Part shown: piece by piece, positions 1 through 8,425 of the stretch
Layout of the letters: each line of letters opens with the position of its first letter
Position numbering within the stretch: position 1 is the stretch's first letter
From: Petrocella atlantisensis
Lineage (GTDB): Bacteria > Bacillota > Clostridia > Lachnospirales > Vallitaleaceae
Assembly (NCBI RefSeq): GCF_900538275.1
Contig: NZ_LR130778.1
Coordinates: forward strand, 1,980,001-2,044,000
Direction of reading: 5' to 3'
Length of the DNA stretch: 64,000 nt
Made by a program: the position numbers and the translations under genes
The notes under the pieces: generated by a model
The model's input: the letters and a program-made list of their open reading frames with translations, nothing else
Told to the model about the DNA's origin: nothing
Databases searched by the model: none

Positions 1-2
1 AA

Positions 3-329
3 GATATTCATAATTTTACAGGCGTTTTTATTATGGCAAAAAGAACCGGTGGTGATTTAATAAGGATAATAAGAGAGACAACGCATATGATTAATGAAAA
101 AATAGAGATTCAAAAGGAAATAGATCTATTGGTTGTGCAAAAACAATTTGAACAAAAAATACTATCATACATTATTCCGGGCATGATCGTATTTTTTCAA
201 TTAACATCACCGGAATTTCTAGGTCCCTTGTATACGACGCTAATAGGTAGAATGGTAATGGTCTTTGCACTATTTTTATATATGCTCAGCCGTAAAATCG
301 GAGAAAAGATTGTTAGTATAGAGGTGTGA
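3..329 (+). CDS. TadB-like type II secretion F-domain protein (3' fragment)
   Basis: The reading frame is open from base 3, so this is the C-terminal end of a gene that begins before the window; the ATG at 33 is internal. The readable 108 residues have the end of a T2SF domain: a charged helical stretch with the motif AKRTGGDL near the start, then two hydrophobic segments (around LSYIIPGMIVFFQL and MVMVFALFLYML) and a short basic tail. In Tad/Flp pilus systems TadB and TadC are paired inner-membrane platform proteins. The following gene, one base downstream, also ends in a T2SF domain, which supports the TadB assignment. Which Tad subtype it belongs to cannot be told from the fragment. Confidence 0.7.
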   Translation, partial: DIHNFTGVFIMAKRTGGDLIRIIRETTHMINEKIEIQKEIDLLVVQKQFEQKILSYIIPGMIVFFQLTSPEFLGPLYTTLIGRMVMVFALFLYMLSRKIGEKIVSIEV

Positions 330-330
330 T

Positions 331-1764
331 ATGTATGAAGTTGTAATTATTCTTTTTTTGGTTATTCATTTGGTTTACTTTATTTATGCTAAGCGTACAC
401 TAGATGACAGCGAAGATGCAAAGGACTTTCTGTATATTTTAGGGTCTCCTGTTATAAAGCATCTGTCTTTTGATAAGGTAAAAAGCTTGTTAACCAATCA
501 AGAATTAGAGAAGTTAACTAAAATCTATCGTCCCATGCATTTTAAACAAGGCGTCTGTCGCTATCAAGGCAACCGAATTGGTTTGGTATTGGTTGTACTC
601 TTCCTTGGAGGACTTTTTGCCTTAGCAATTGGAAATGACCATGAAACCTCAAGAGAGATGAATCCAGTCATTGAACGACCTTCATTTGATCAGGATCCGG
701 TTGAATATGATCTGAATTACAAAATAGAAGATGAGGAAAGCCTGGTCGGTCGATTGCCGGTTAGGGTCGAACCTAAGTTACCGGAAAGAAAAGTAGCGGT
801 TGAGCTATTAAAAGCCAGATTTTCAGAGTTAGAACCACTCATGTTAAAAGGGATGAATCCCAATGATGTCTATGAGGATCTCCATCTTCCAAAGAAACCT
901 TTTGGAGAAGAAGTCACAGTACGTTACACTTCACTTACAACAGATTATCTCAGTCATGAGGGCGTTTTGAAAAGAGATAATATGGAAGAAGCAACACCAT
1001 ATGACGTCTCATTATTGGTGGATTTAAGTCTTGGAGAGGTAACTATGCCTTATGTCTACGATTTTCGGATTATACTCAAGGAAATGAATGCAGTAGATTT
1101 TGCAGAAGCAATTGAAGACCATGTGGTCAAAACGGATGATAGAATCATTCTGCCAAAAACAACAGGTAAAAACGGAATCCCCATACGTTGGTCAACACAG
1201 GAAGTAGGGGTCTCCGGATACAGAATTTATTTAGTGGCAGTATTAATGGCGATCTTATTTTATGTTCTAAAAAAAGGAGATTTAGATAAGGCTTTGATAG
1301 CAAGAAAAGATGAGATTTTGTACGATTTCCCGACAGTAGTGAATAAGTTGACGATGTTAATCAATGCCGGTATGACCTTCAGCCATGCATGGCAAAAAAT
1401 CGTTGTCGATCATCAGCAACACAAGATTGCCAAAGGGATACTCTATGAAGAGATGATGCTGGTCAGACAAGACATCAAAAATGGCATACCAGAAATCGAG
1501 GCTTTGGAAAATTTTGGAAAAAGAACACAATGTAAAGAGATTATTAGATTTGTCGCAGTTATTACTCAAAATCTGAAAAGAGGCAGTCAATCCATGACCA
1601 TAGCCTTAAAGCAACTGAGTAGAGAAGCATGGACAATTAGAACAACAACAGCACGAAGGCTTGGTGAGAAGGCAAGTACCAAACTGTTACTGCCTATGGG
1701 CATTAGCTTGATTACAGTACTCATCATTGTTATGGTACCTACGTTCATGGCTATGAAATTATAG
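331..1764 (+). CDS. TadC-like T2SF-domain membrane protein with large extracytoplasmic insert
   Basis: A 477-residue membrane protein. Hydrophobic segments are seen at about residues 3-20, 82-102 and 297-314, plus one at the C-terminus. The C-terminal third, from about LYDFPTVVNKLTMLINAGMT, matches the T2SF fold of TadC-type platform proteins. The roughly 190 residues between the second and third hydrophobic segments are polar and probably lie outside the membrane; this insert is larger than in a usual TadC of about 300 residues. It starts at an ATG with AGAGGTG upstream and follows the TadB-like gene with one base between. It probably forms the pilus or secretion platform with that protein. 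The platform role is family knowledge; the insert's function is unknown. Confidence 0.65.
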   Translation: MYEVVIILFLVIHLVYFIYAKRTLDDSEDAKDFLYILGSPVIKHLSFDKVKSLLTNQELEKLTKIYRPMHFKQGVCRYQGNRIGLVLVVLFLGGLFALAIGNDHETSREMNPVIERPSFDQDPVEYDLNYKIEDEESLVGRLPVRVEPKLPERKVAVELLKARFSELEPLMLKGMNPNDVYEDLHLPKKPFGEEVTVRYTSLTTDYLSHEGVLKRDNMEEATPYDVSLLVDLSLGEVTMPYVYDFRIILKEMNAVDFAEAIEDHVVKTDDRIILPKTTGKNGIPIRWSTQEVGVSGYRIYLVAVLMAILFYVLKKGDLDKALIARKDEILYDFPTVVNKLTMLINAGMTFSHAWQKIVVDHQQHKIAKGILYEEMMLVRQDIKNGIPEIEALENFGKRTQCKEIIRFVAVITQNLKRGSQSMTIALKQLSREAWTIRTTTARRLGEKASTKLLLPMGISLITVLIIVMVPTFMAMKL

Positions 1765-1773
1765 GAGGATGTT

Positions 1774-1974
1774 ATGCGTATATTATTTTTCAAAGGAATG
1801 TGGTTAAGAAATAAAATGATCAATGCCATTAGAAACGAAGATGGTATGGGGGTAATTGAGATTGCTATCATTATCCTTGTGCTAATTGCTATTGGCTTTT
1901 TATTCAAAGAAAAAATTATGCAACTGGTAAATGAGTTATTGGATAAAATGAATGTTGATGGTATAACTTCGTAA
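1774..1974 (+). CDS. Flp-type (type IVb) pilin, small
   Basis: A 66-residue protein whose central part reads EDG|MGVIEIAIIILVLIAI: a glycine (G24) followed by a hydrophobic helix with glutamate at position +5. This is the class III prepilin cleavage pattern used by TadV-like peptidases on Flp pilins. AGGAGG lies six bases before the ATG. It is in line with the TadB/TadC-like genes, consistent with its being the structural subunit of the pilus or a pseudopilin. The leader of about 24 residues is long for Flp but seen in clostridial Flp1-like proteins. No peptidase gene is in the window; it would lie upstream or elsewhere. Confidence 0.65.
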   Translation: MRILFFKGMWLRNKMINAIRNEDGMGVIEIAIIILVLIAIGFLFKEKIMQLVNELLDKMNVDGITS

Positions 1975-2020
1975 ATTATCCTGAAGGTTGGATTAGAGAA
2001 AGAGAAGAGAGGGAGAGCAA

Positions 2021-2545
2021 TTGATAGAAATCTATCCACTTGAAAAATGTATCTACTATCAAATAAAAATGTGTCAACACAATCAGATTCCAAGTTTGGT
2101 CCCTTTTGATTTTAGCTACGAAGATAATGATGTTAAAATCTACTGGAAACTAAAAGGTTTCGAAGCACTTCATAAAAAAGAAAAGCATACCCATTTGTCG
2201 AAAAAAAAAATGGAAAAATTATTGTTACATCTTAAAAAAGCGTTAATAGACTGTATGGACTATATGTTAGAACCTTGTCAATTGAAGTTAGAATGGGAAG
2301 CTATTTATGTTGACGAAAAAGATGACTATAGGTTTATCTACTTACCGGTCCGCAAGGAAGAAGAAATGGATATTGCTGTGATTCTTAAAGGATTTTTTAG
2401 TCAACTACAACCTTATATTAACCAAAATGATGAAGGTGTGATGATAAAAATGCATCAGCTACGTTTAGGCCTTGAAGCAGAGAATTTTAACTTAGAGACT
2501 TATATTAATGATGTGATGACGACAAGCATGGGTTCATTAGAATGA
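2021..2545 (+). CDS. DUF6382-like protein of the Tad operon
   Basis: A 174-residue soluble protein read from a TTG start with AGGGAG eight bases upstream. It resembles the N-terminal domain called DUF6382 in clostridia (YYQIKMCQHNQIPSLVPFDF, then an alternating strand/helix region with YLPV). That domain is often fused to a forkhead-associated domain and found next to Tad pilus genes; no FHA part is present here, so this is a stand-alone version. It overlaps the next gene by four bases (ATGA), a sign of translational coupling. Function is unknown; the assignment to DUF6382 is from memory of the family pattern. Confidence 0.5.
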   Translation: MIEIYPLEKCIYYQIKMCQHNQIPSLVPFDFSYEDNDVKIYWKLKGFEALHKKEKHTHLSKKKMEKLLLHLKKALIDCMDYMLEPCQLKLEWEAIYVDEKDDYRFIYLPVRKEEEMDIAVILKGFFSQLQPYINQNDEGVMIKMHQLRLGLEAENFNLETYINDVMTTSMGSLE

Positions 2546-3276
2546 AGACTCTAAACAAGTATAAGTCAGCCATCATGGTCGGGGTCGTGATGTTCGTATA
2601 TATTTTAGTGATAAACGGACTTCCCTATAATCATAAGGAAAATACAACCGACTTGTACAAAAGTATAGAAAAAATCATGGAAGAGGGACCTTATCTCATT
2701 GAAGGAGAAGGTATGCTCGTTTTACCGAATAAAACGATGTCAACGATGAACCAAACCTTGACCATACACTTTGGTATAGATGGTCATTTAGATTTTGTGA
2801 AAAAAGACCATGAGATACAAATGTCATTAAAAGATACTTTTGGATATGAAGAAGTACCACTAGGGCGTTACCGCGGACTTGGCAATACACATCTCATCTA
2901 TTCGGAAATCGGAACAAGTGAAACGATCGATATAAGTGCATTCATAGCCCAAGCTTCTTCCAAAGACGAGATGACCCACCAAGAATGGCAGAACTTTGAA
3001 AAAGGCATAGAAGTCAACCGTTCATGGGTTAAAAATACCAAAAAAGGGTATAATCCGATTAAAACAGAAGTAACAACTTACTCTATAGATTTAAGCTTAT
3101 TATTATCACAGGCAGTAATGGAAGCACTGAGCCATTCAATCATGACATCCTTAGTATTTGAAGAGGCTCTAGTAAGCTATCATACAGATCGAAATGGAAA
3201 TCCGAAAGCTCTTGATTTTGAGATTAGAACCCAAGAAATGGCTTTAGAAGTGTCATTAAACATAATAATGCCATAA
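2542..3276 (+). CDS. Unrecognised membrane-anchored protein, last gene of the Tad operon
   Basis: A 244-residue protein with one N-terminal hydrophobic segment (about residues 8-27: YKSAIMVGVVMFVYILVING) and a polar remainder rich in short beta-like stretches. This suggests an anchored protein with an extracytoplasmic domain. There is no lipobox and no clear signal peptidase site. It starts inside the end of the previous gene (ATGA overlap) and so is almost certainly co-translated with it. I do not recognise the family; a minor pilus or pseudopilus assembly component is the natural guess from context only. Confidence 0.55.
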   Translation: MKTLNKYKSAIMVGVVMFVYILVINGLPYNHKENTTDLYKSIEKIMEEGPYLIEGEGMLVLPNKTMSTMNQTLTIHFGIDGHLDFVKKDHEIQMSLKDTFGYEEVPLGRYRGLGNTHLIYSEIGTSETIDISAFIAQASSKDEMTHQEWQNFEKGIEVNRSWVKNTKKGYNPIKTEVTTYSIDLSLLLSQAVMEALSHSIMTSLVFEEALVSYHTDRNGNPKALDFEIRTQEMALEVSLNIIMP

Positions 3277-3279
3277 GTG

Positions 3280-3470
3280 ACTAAAGTCATCTAAACGAAT
3301 GACTTAGGATACTACCAAGTAAGTCATTTGACCTGTAGAATAGAGAGTAAGTCGGGCAATAAACCCGAAATATAAAAATCAAACCCATAAAAAGAAGAAC
3401 GAGGTTTGTAAAGGATGCATGGGAGAAATAGACGTGAGCAATCACGTCTATTATTCTGCGTATTATTATT
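3280..3470 (+). ncRNA. Candidate structured RNA or leader between the Tad operon and the kinase operon
   Basis: No gene lies between 3277 and 3559, but the stretch is dense in complementary segments. AAGTCAT (3284-3290) pairs with ATGACTT (3299-3305). CGGG (3353-3356) pairs with CCCG (3364-3367). AAACC (3381-3385) pairs with GGTTT (3403-3407), while CCCAT (3384-3388), which overlaps it, pairs with ATGGG (3419-3423). A perfect 11-bp stem with a GCAA loop spans 3427-3452, and AGAATA (3337-3342) pairs with TATTCT (3452-3457). The overlapping partners would form alternative helices. I could not match it to a known riboswitch class. It may be a free small RNA, a 3' end for the Tad operon, or a leader for the kinase genes. 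Confidence 0.35.
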
Positions 3471-3559
3471 TGAAATTGTTGAATCTTATGGATTGTTAAA
3501 ATATTGTCTTTTCAGGTGGATTATGGTTTAATAAATATATGAGTAAGGGGGTAGGCGTC

Positions 3560-4924
3560 ATGGAAGGTATTGAACTTTATAAAAACACAATGATTACATT
3601 TGCCTTGATATTTTCAGCTGCCTATATGATTGTACTTGGTATTGTTATAAGGGTTAAGAGCCAAGGTGGTGCTATCGTAAGATGGTTTTTATGTATTGTC
3701 TTTGTTATGTGGCTATGGACAACTTTTTATATTTTTGAACGTGTGGCACCGAGTGTTGATATTAGATGGATCATATGTTGTGTAGAGTATGTGGCGATAT
3801 GTTATCTAGGCTTTTTTGCCTATATGTTTTCCAGATCCTACCGTGGTTTGAAAGCGCCTAGTAGATTAAAGCTAATTGCATTGCTGACCCCACCAACCTT
3901 TTTTTACCTTAGTGTTTTGACCAATCCTTTGCACCATCAGTTTTATCGAAGTTTCACAGTACAAACAGAAGTCTATGGTCCCCTTTGCTGGGCTTTGATT
4001 TATGTCACTTTGCTCTATTATCTGGGCGGTGTCTATCATTTTATCAGAAAATCAAGATATCGATCTATATATAGAAGACGACAAATGGTTTATTTCACTG
4101 CGGCAATCATTGTACCAATTATGATACATATACTAAATACGATTGGGATTATTAATCTGGACTTTAATATATCCTTAGTGGTTATGCCCTATTCACTTTT
4201 TTTGATTACGATATCTGTTCTAAAACACAAGTTCCTGGATATACTACCCCATGCTTTGTTGGATGTTGTTGAATTCATTGATGATGGCTTTATGGTTATT
4301 AATGTTGAGCATCATATAGAAGACTATAACGCTTTGTTCTTTAATCGTTTTATGGACATGAACCATTGTGAAAAAATGGAAGATGTCATGAATGTCTTTG
4401 CTGATATTGTAAAGGACTCAGAAGATCTTGATAACCTAATGGTTGCATTAAAGGTGAGCAAGAAAGACCATATAAGTGGTGAAATATCATTCAAAAAAAA
4501 GCAGTCCGAAACCTTTTTGAATATCCAATATACGGCTAAAGCAATCAATGATCTTTATGGATCAAAGATAGCCACCATCATAACCTTTCACGATATTACA
4601 GAAATCCAGAACTTGTATCTGGCTCTAGAAAGTAAAAAGAAAGAGTTAATGCAGGCTAAAGAGCGATTAGAAGAGCATATAGCTTCAATACAGCAGTTGA
4701 CCATAGAGCAGGAACGTAATAAATTGATGTCGGAGGTCCATGATACATTGGGCCATTCTATGACGGAAGTCCTGGCACTCCTGGAGAAATGCGATTTAGT
4801 TCTAGAACAAGACCCCTTTCAATTTGAAGCGGTACTTGAAGAAACCATTGTTAGGGCAAGAAAAGGACTTTCTGAAATACGAAGTGCGGTTAGTCGATTC
4901 AAAAAAATGGGGGTAGAGATATGA
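3560..4924 (+). CDS. 7TM sensor kinase-like protein lacking the ATPase domain
   Basis: The ATG at 3560 is preferred over 3539 because AAGGGGG lies eight bases before it; this gives 454 residues. The N-terminal half has about seven hydrophobic segments like the 7TM region of histidine kinases. A PAS-like stretch follows (about 235-350), then a coiled coil and a HisKA_3 dimerisation helix with the H-box EVHDTLGH (histidine about residue 394). The protein ends about 60 residues later: there is no N-box, no G1 or G2 box, hence no HATPase_c domain. It cannot phosphorylate itself as read. The gene overlaps the response regulator by four bases, and a full-length kinase of the same design follows, so it may be phosphorylated in a heterodimer with that kinase. 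No frameshift is visible that would restore an ATPase domain. Confidence 0.8.
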   Translation: MEGIELYKNTMITFALIFSAAYMIVLGIVIRVKSQGGAIVRWFLCIVFVMWLWTTFYIFERVAPSVDIRWIICCVEYVAICYLGFFAYMFSRSYRGLKAPSRLKLIALLTPPTFFYLSVLTNPLHHQFYRSFTVQTEVYGPLCWALIYVTLLYYLGGVYHFIRKSRYRSIYRRRQMVYFTAAIIVPIMIHILNTIGIINLDFNISLVVMPYSLFLITISVLKHKFLDILPHALLDVVEFIDDGFMVINVEHHIEDYNALFFNRFMDMNHCEKMEDVMNVFADIVKDSEDLDNLMVALKVSKKDHISGEISFKKKQSETFLNIQYTAKAINDLYGSKIATIITFHDITEIQNLYLALESKKKELMQAKERLEEHIASIQQLTIEQERNKLMSEVHDTLGHSMTEVLALLEKCDLVLEQDPFQFEAVLEETIVRARKGLSEIRSAVSRFKKMGVEI

Positions 4925-5571
4925 TAAAAGTCATGTGCGTAGATGATCAGCTGTTACTTAAAGAAACCATGATTTATATGCTTAAACAAGATCCGGATAT
5001 TGAGGCAGTCGATGGGGGTAATGATGGGTATGAAGCATTAAATATTTGTGAGAGCTATCGACCCCATGTAATATTAATGGACCTAAGGATGCCGAGGCTT
5101 GGTGGAATAGAGACGACAACAAAGATTAAAGCTCTATACCCATCCATAAAAATCATCATTCTAACGACCTTTGAAGATCAAAAAAGTATTTTCGACTCAA
5201 TAGAACATGGTGCTGACGGTTATATTGTTAAAGATATTAAACCGGAGGAGCTCGTACTAGCTGTAAAAAGCGTCTATCATAATTTATATGTGATGCACAA
5301 AAATGTGGTCAACATTGTAAAAGAAGAAATTATTGATGTGCATATCAAAGAAAAGGATCAACAAGAAACATTAAAAAATTATGATTTAACACCAATGGAG
5401 ATTAAGATTATAAAACTAATGGTCGATGGAAAAAGTAACAAAGAGATTGCATACAGTCTGAAATTCACAGAAGGAACGGTTAAGAATAAAGTGTCTAAGA
5501 TACTGAGCAAGTTGGGACTTAAAGATATGACACAAATAGCAGTCTTTGCTATCAAGCATAATCTGACTTAG
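4921..5571 (+). CDS. NarL/LuxR-type response regulator
   Basis: A 216-residue two-domain regulator. The receiver domain shows the acidic pair D8-D9, the phospho-acceptor D54 in ILMDLRMPR, the switch threonines in ILTTF (81-83) and K104 in the YIVKD motif. The C-terminal third is a LuxR-type helix-turn-helix (LTPMEIKIIKLMVDGKSNKEI, then FTEGTVKNKVSKIL). It lies between the ATPase-less kinase (four-base overlap) and the complete kinase (12-base gap), so all three are very likely one operon and one signalling unit. This class normally binds DNA as a phosphorylated dimer. Its targets are not evident from the window. Confidence 0.93.
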   Translation: MIKVMCVDDQLLLKETMIYMLKQDPDIEAVDGGNDGYEALNICESYRPHVILMDLRMPRLGGIETTTKIKALYPSIKIIILTTFEDQKSIFDSIEHGADGYIVKDIKPEELVLAVKSVYHNLYVMHKNVVNIVKEEIIDVHIKEKDQQETLKNYDLTPMEIKIIKLMVDGKSNKEIAYSLKFTEGTVKNKVSKILSKLGLKDMTQIAVFAIKHNLT

Positions 5572-5583
5572 GGGAACGCATAC

Positions 5584-7311
5584 ATGAGCCATGAGATTTT
5601 TTATGCAACATTTTTTTATACTTTATCAGCCTTTATATCTATCGCAATCAACGCAATTTTTTATTTAAAGGCAAGAAAAAGTAATCTGTTATTCATGTTT
5701 TTAAAAGCGCAAGGACTGATGCTACTTTGGCTGTTTGCCAAAGTAATGACAAAGACGGTACCAAGCAATGAAGATGCTTGGATATGGGTAGTCATCCAGT
5801 ACATCGGTGTTTGTTATTTTGGTACAGTATTTTTTGAATTTATATATTATTATAAGAAATTCAAAAGGCCATCACATTATATCAGAATCCTAATATATGG
5901 CCTACCAACCATTAATTTTCTGATGGTGTTGACGAATAAATATCATTATTTATTTTTCACATCAGTCACCATATACCAGAACAGTTATGGATTCTGGTTC
6001 TATATTCATACAGCCTTCAGTTACATAATGGTAGCAATTTCTTATTATCTTTTGATTCGAATACTAATAGACAGAAAAAATGAGATCTCATGGATACAGA
6101 ATGTCCTTTTCAATCTAGGTCTGCTATTACCAATTGTAGCGAATATTATTCATGTTTTCCGTTTGATAGAGATTGGATTTGATATCACGCCAATCATGTT
6201 TAACATTACTTTGGCAATTTTTGGATATGTTGCGTATCGCTATCGGTTTTTGGATATAAAAATGGTAACAAGATCCATGATCCTAGGAAATATTCATGAA
6301 GGTATTATTATTATGGACAATGACCGAAGAATCGTTGAGAAAAATAACATTATTGAGGATATTACCCAAAGTCACGAAAAACTTAAACTTATTGAAACAA
6401 TCGACGATTTTATTGAAATTGTACGTCCTAAGATAGAAGATTTTGAAATCTTGCATCAAGACATTAGCAGGTGTCTTGATGCCAATGAAAACAGACTATC
6501 TACAGAATTTAGAATGCAGGTTCATAATGAATGGCATTGTTATATTCTAAAGCTTGAGAAAATCATAGACCATTCTAAAGACACCATCGGCTATGTGTTT
6601 AGAATTATTGATATCACCAAATACAAATCATTACTGATGAGCTTAGAAGCCAAAAACACAGATCTACAAGTGGTCAATCGGCAACTTTCCGATTACCTTA
6701 CCATCACGAAGCAATTAGCAATTGCGAAAGAAAGAAATAGAATATCTAAAGAAGTCCATGATATTTTAGGTCACTCCGTCACCCTAGTCATTTCACTTCT
6801 GGAAAGTTGTAAGTATAACATTGGTAGAAATACAGATTTCCTCAAAGAGAAAACCACTCAAAGCAAAGCCATTATCAGAGGTGGTTTTCTAGAGTTGAAA
6901 AAATCCATGAACAGTCAATTAAAAGACGACATAGATATCAACAGTCTTATTGATGATTTGCAGCGGCTCATTGATGATTATGAGAAATCCGGCGTAAACG
7001 TTGATTTTTACTACAAGCGAGCAGATTTTAAGTTGACGATGCAAGTCTATGATGGCTTGTATAGAATATGCCAAGAAGCGCTGACCAATGCATTAAAACA
7101 TGGGAATGCAAAAAACATAACCATACGTATCAAATATATAGCCAGAACGATGGACTTGGTCATCATTGATGACGGAACTGGATCGCAGAAGGTTATAAAA
7201 GGCAATGGGTTAAAAGGTATGGAAACGAGGGTGGCTGATTTGTCTGGATTCTTATCTTTTGGGTCACCGGATGGTGAGGGCTTTAATATTCATGCAGTTT
7301 TGCCGATATAA
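5584..7311 (+). CDS. 7TM sensor histidine kinase (complete)
   Basis: A 575-residue membrane kinase. Residues 1-225 hold about seven hydrophobic segments, 230-345 a PAS-like region, about 350-390 a coiled coil and 390-450 a HisKA_3 helix with the acceptor histidine H392 in KEVHDILGHS. The ATPase domain is complete: N-box EALTNALKHG (498-507), G1 IDDGTG (about 528-533) and G2 GNGLKGM (540-546). It shares architecture and H-box wording with the shorter kinase two genes upstream, so the two probably arose by duplication. It is the only visible ATP-binding partner for phosphorylating D54 of the adjacent regulator. The signal sensed is unknown. Confidence 0.92.
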   Translation: MSHEIFYATFFYTLSAFISIAINAIFYLKARKSNLLFMFLKAQGLMLLWLFAKVMTKTVPSNEDAWIWVVIQYIGVCYFGTVFFEFIYYYKKFKRPSHYIRILIYGLPTINFLMVLTNKYHYLFFTSVTIYQNSYGFWFYIHTAFSYIMVAISYYLLIRILIDRKNEISWIQNVLFNLGLLLPIVANIIHVFRLIEIGFDITPIMFNITLAIFGYVAYRYRFLDIKMVTRSMILGNIHEGIIIMDNDRRIVEKNNIIEDITQSHEKLKLIETIDDFIEIVRPKIEDFEILHQDISRCLDANENRLSTEFRMQVHNEWHCYILKLEKIIDHSKDTIGYVFRIIDITKYKSLLMSLEAKNTDLQVVNRQLSDYLTITKQLAIAKERNRISKEVHDILGHSVTLVISLLESCKYNIGRNTDFLKEKTTQSKAIIRGGFLELKKSMNSQLKDDIDINSLIDDLQRLIDDYEKSGVNVDFYYKRADFKLTMQVYDGLYRICQEALTNALKHGNAKNITIRIKYIARTMDLVIIDDGTGSQKVIKGNGLKGMETRVADLSGFLSFGSPDGEGFNIHAVLPI

Positions 7312-7399
7312 TATAGAGTTTTTGTGTTCGGACAACAGTGGCATATAAGAATATAAGGCATTAAGCCTAGTATAAGTAAATAGTACTAGTTTATTGCGG

Positions 7400-7428
7400 T
7401 TGTACTACCATCTTATCTGTACTATAAT
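7400..7428 (+). promoter_or_regulatory. Sigma-A-type promoter for the 7530 gene
   Basis: TTGTAC (7400-7405) and TATAAT (7423-7428) are separated by exactly 17 bases. It lies about 100 bases before the next start codon, in the gap after the kinase operon. Confidence 0.65.
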
Positions 7429-7529
7429 TTAAATAGGCAAGATGGGAAACTATTCCAGCACTGAAGCAAGGCAAGATTTTATTGTTTTTGCAGGAACTGG
7501 AATGACGTTTATTGAGTTAGGGGAGAAAT

Positions 7530-8159
7530 ATGAATATAGAATCTATAGAAAAATATCTGCAAAAAGTTCAATCCGTTCTTGGCTGTAAGATTACATTAGA
7601 TCAAGAGGATAAAATCAGTGAGATCCATATTGTATCTGATCTTAGGCGAAGTCCTAAGCAAATCCTTCGTGATATTGAAGCCATCATGATTTCCGAATTC
7701 GATATTAATATTGATTACAAAAAGGTATCCATCGCTCAGATACAGAGCGGTTCTCTTAAGTTGGACCAAGATCCAAGGCTCAAGCTTAAGTTGATAGAGT
7801 ATAATAACAACGGTTCCAATGTCACCGTAAAAGTTGCTTTGGAAAAACAAGGCGAAGTATACGAAAGTGAGTTATTAGGTGTACATACGGCCAACAATTT
7901 TAAAAGGTTGATTGGTGCAGTGGTACTTAAGGCGGTAGAGAAATATTGTGACGCTACCGATATATTTGTTTTTGAAGATGTTAAGAAAGTACACTTGGCC
8001 AACATGGAGGTGATGGTCGTTGCCATGACCTCTGTTTTTAATGGTTCTGAAGAGATATTCACCGGAACGGCTAAGATTCAAAACGACAGCAATGAAGCCA
8101 TTGCTAGAGCCACCCTAGATGCGGTGAACCGTCATATTTTGCATCTGGATTTAATTTAA
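7530..8159 (+). CDS. Conserved hypothetical soluble protein
   Basis: A 209-residue protein with no signal peptide or membrane segment. GGGG lies nine bases before the ATG. Alternating helix and strand predictions by eye suggest two repeated alpha/beta units (about 1-75 and 85-209). The C-terminal half ends with NEAIARATLDAVNRHI, a helix wording that recalls the allosteric domain of 2-isopropylmalate synthase, but this similarity is weak and I do not assign a function. It has its own promoter at 7400-7428 and is followed by a repeat-bounded small ORF and an HD-GYP protein, which may link it to second-messenger control by context only. Confidence 0.6.
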   Translation: MNIESIEKYLQKVQSVLGCKITLDQEDKISEIHIVSDLRRSPKQILRDIEAIMISEFDINIDYKKVSIAQIQSGSLKLDQDPRLKLKLIEYNNNGSNVTVKVALEKQGEVYESELLGVHTANNFKRLIGAVVLKAVEKYCDATDIFVFEDVKKVHLANMEVMVVAMTSVFNGSEEIFTGTAKIQNDSNEAIARATLDAVNRHILHLDLI

Positions 8160-8164
8160 TTAAT

Positions 8165-8403
8165 AGCCGACTAAATCATACAGCAACAACTTTTTTATCT
8201 AGAGGAGCGGAATATAGCCTGCTATTCATAGTGGATATAGCAGAGATCATAAAATGGAGGCTATATTTCAATGAAAAATATAAAAGTTAGAGCAATGGCT
8301 ACTATCGTTAGTTTAGTATCATTCCTTCTTGCATCAGGTGCACTTTGGAGCGTGACTAAATAATACAGTACAGCAAATGATAAAGTAATGGGTTTAGTCG
8401 GCT
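8165..8403 (+). repeat. Repeat-bounded segment around a small ORF, with RBS-sequestering stem
   Basis: Two perfect 11-bp inverted repeats, AGCCGACTAAA (8165-8175) and TTTAGTCGGCT (8393-8403), bracket the 30-codon ORF. GACTAAAtcATACAG (8169-8183) recurs as GACTAAAtaATACAG (8354-8368), a direct repeat. Inside, ATATAGCC (8212-8219) pairs with GGCTATAT (8259-8266), covering part of the GGAGG of the small ORF, while TGCTAT (8220-8225) pairs with ATAGCA (8237-8242). These pairings could mask the ribosome site. A degenerate small mobile element is the other reading. Confidence 0.4.
8271..8363 (+). CDS. Small hydrophobic peptide, 30 aa
   Basis: ATG with TGGAGG ten bases upstream, 30 codons, stop TAA. 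The peptide begins MKNIKVRAMATIVSLVSFLL and ends ALWSVTK: a basic start, one hydrophobic helix and a polar end, like a tiny membrane or exported peptide. It contains no cysteine, so it does not fit the AgrD cyclic lactone pattern. Its ribosome site lies in a potential stem (8212-8266). It lies directly before the HD-GYP gene. Function unknown; a regulatory or signal peptide is possible. Confidence 0.5.
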   Translation: MKNIKVRAMATIVSLVSFLLASGALWSVTK

Positions 8404-8425
8404 TTTAATAGTTTTGGAGGCAATA

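Noticed and set aside
8271-8363. 30-aa ORF as an AgrD-like cyclic lactone peptide
   Set aside because: No cysteine or serine in the needed position and no agrB or agrC nearby.
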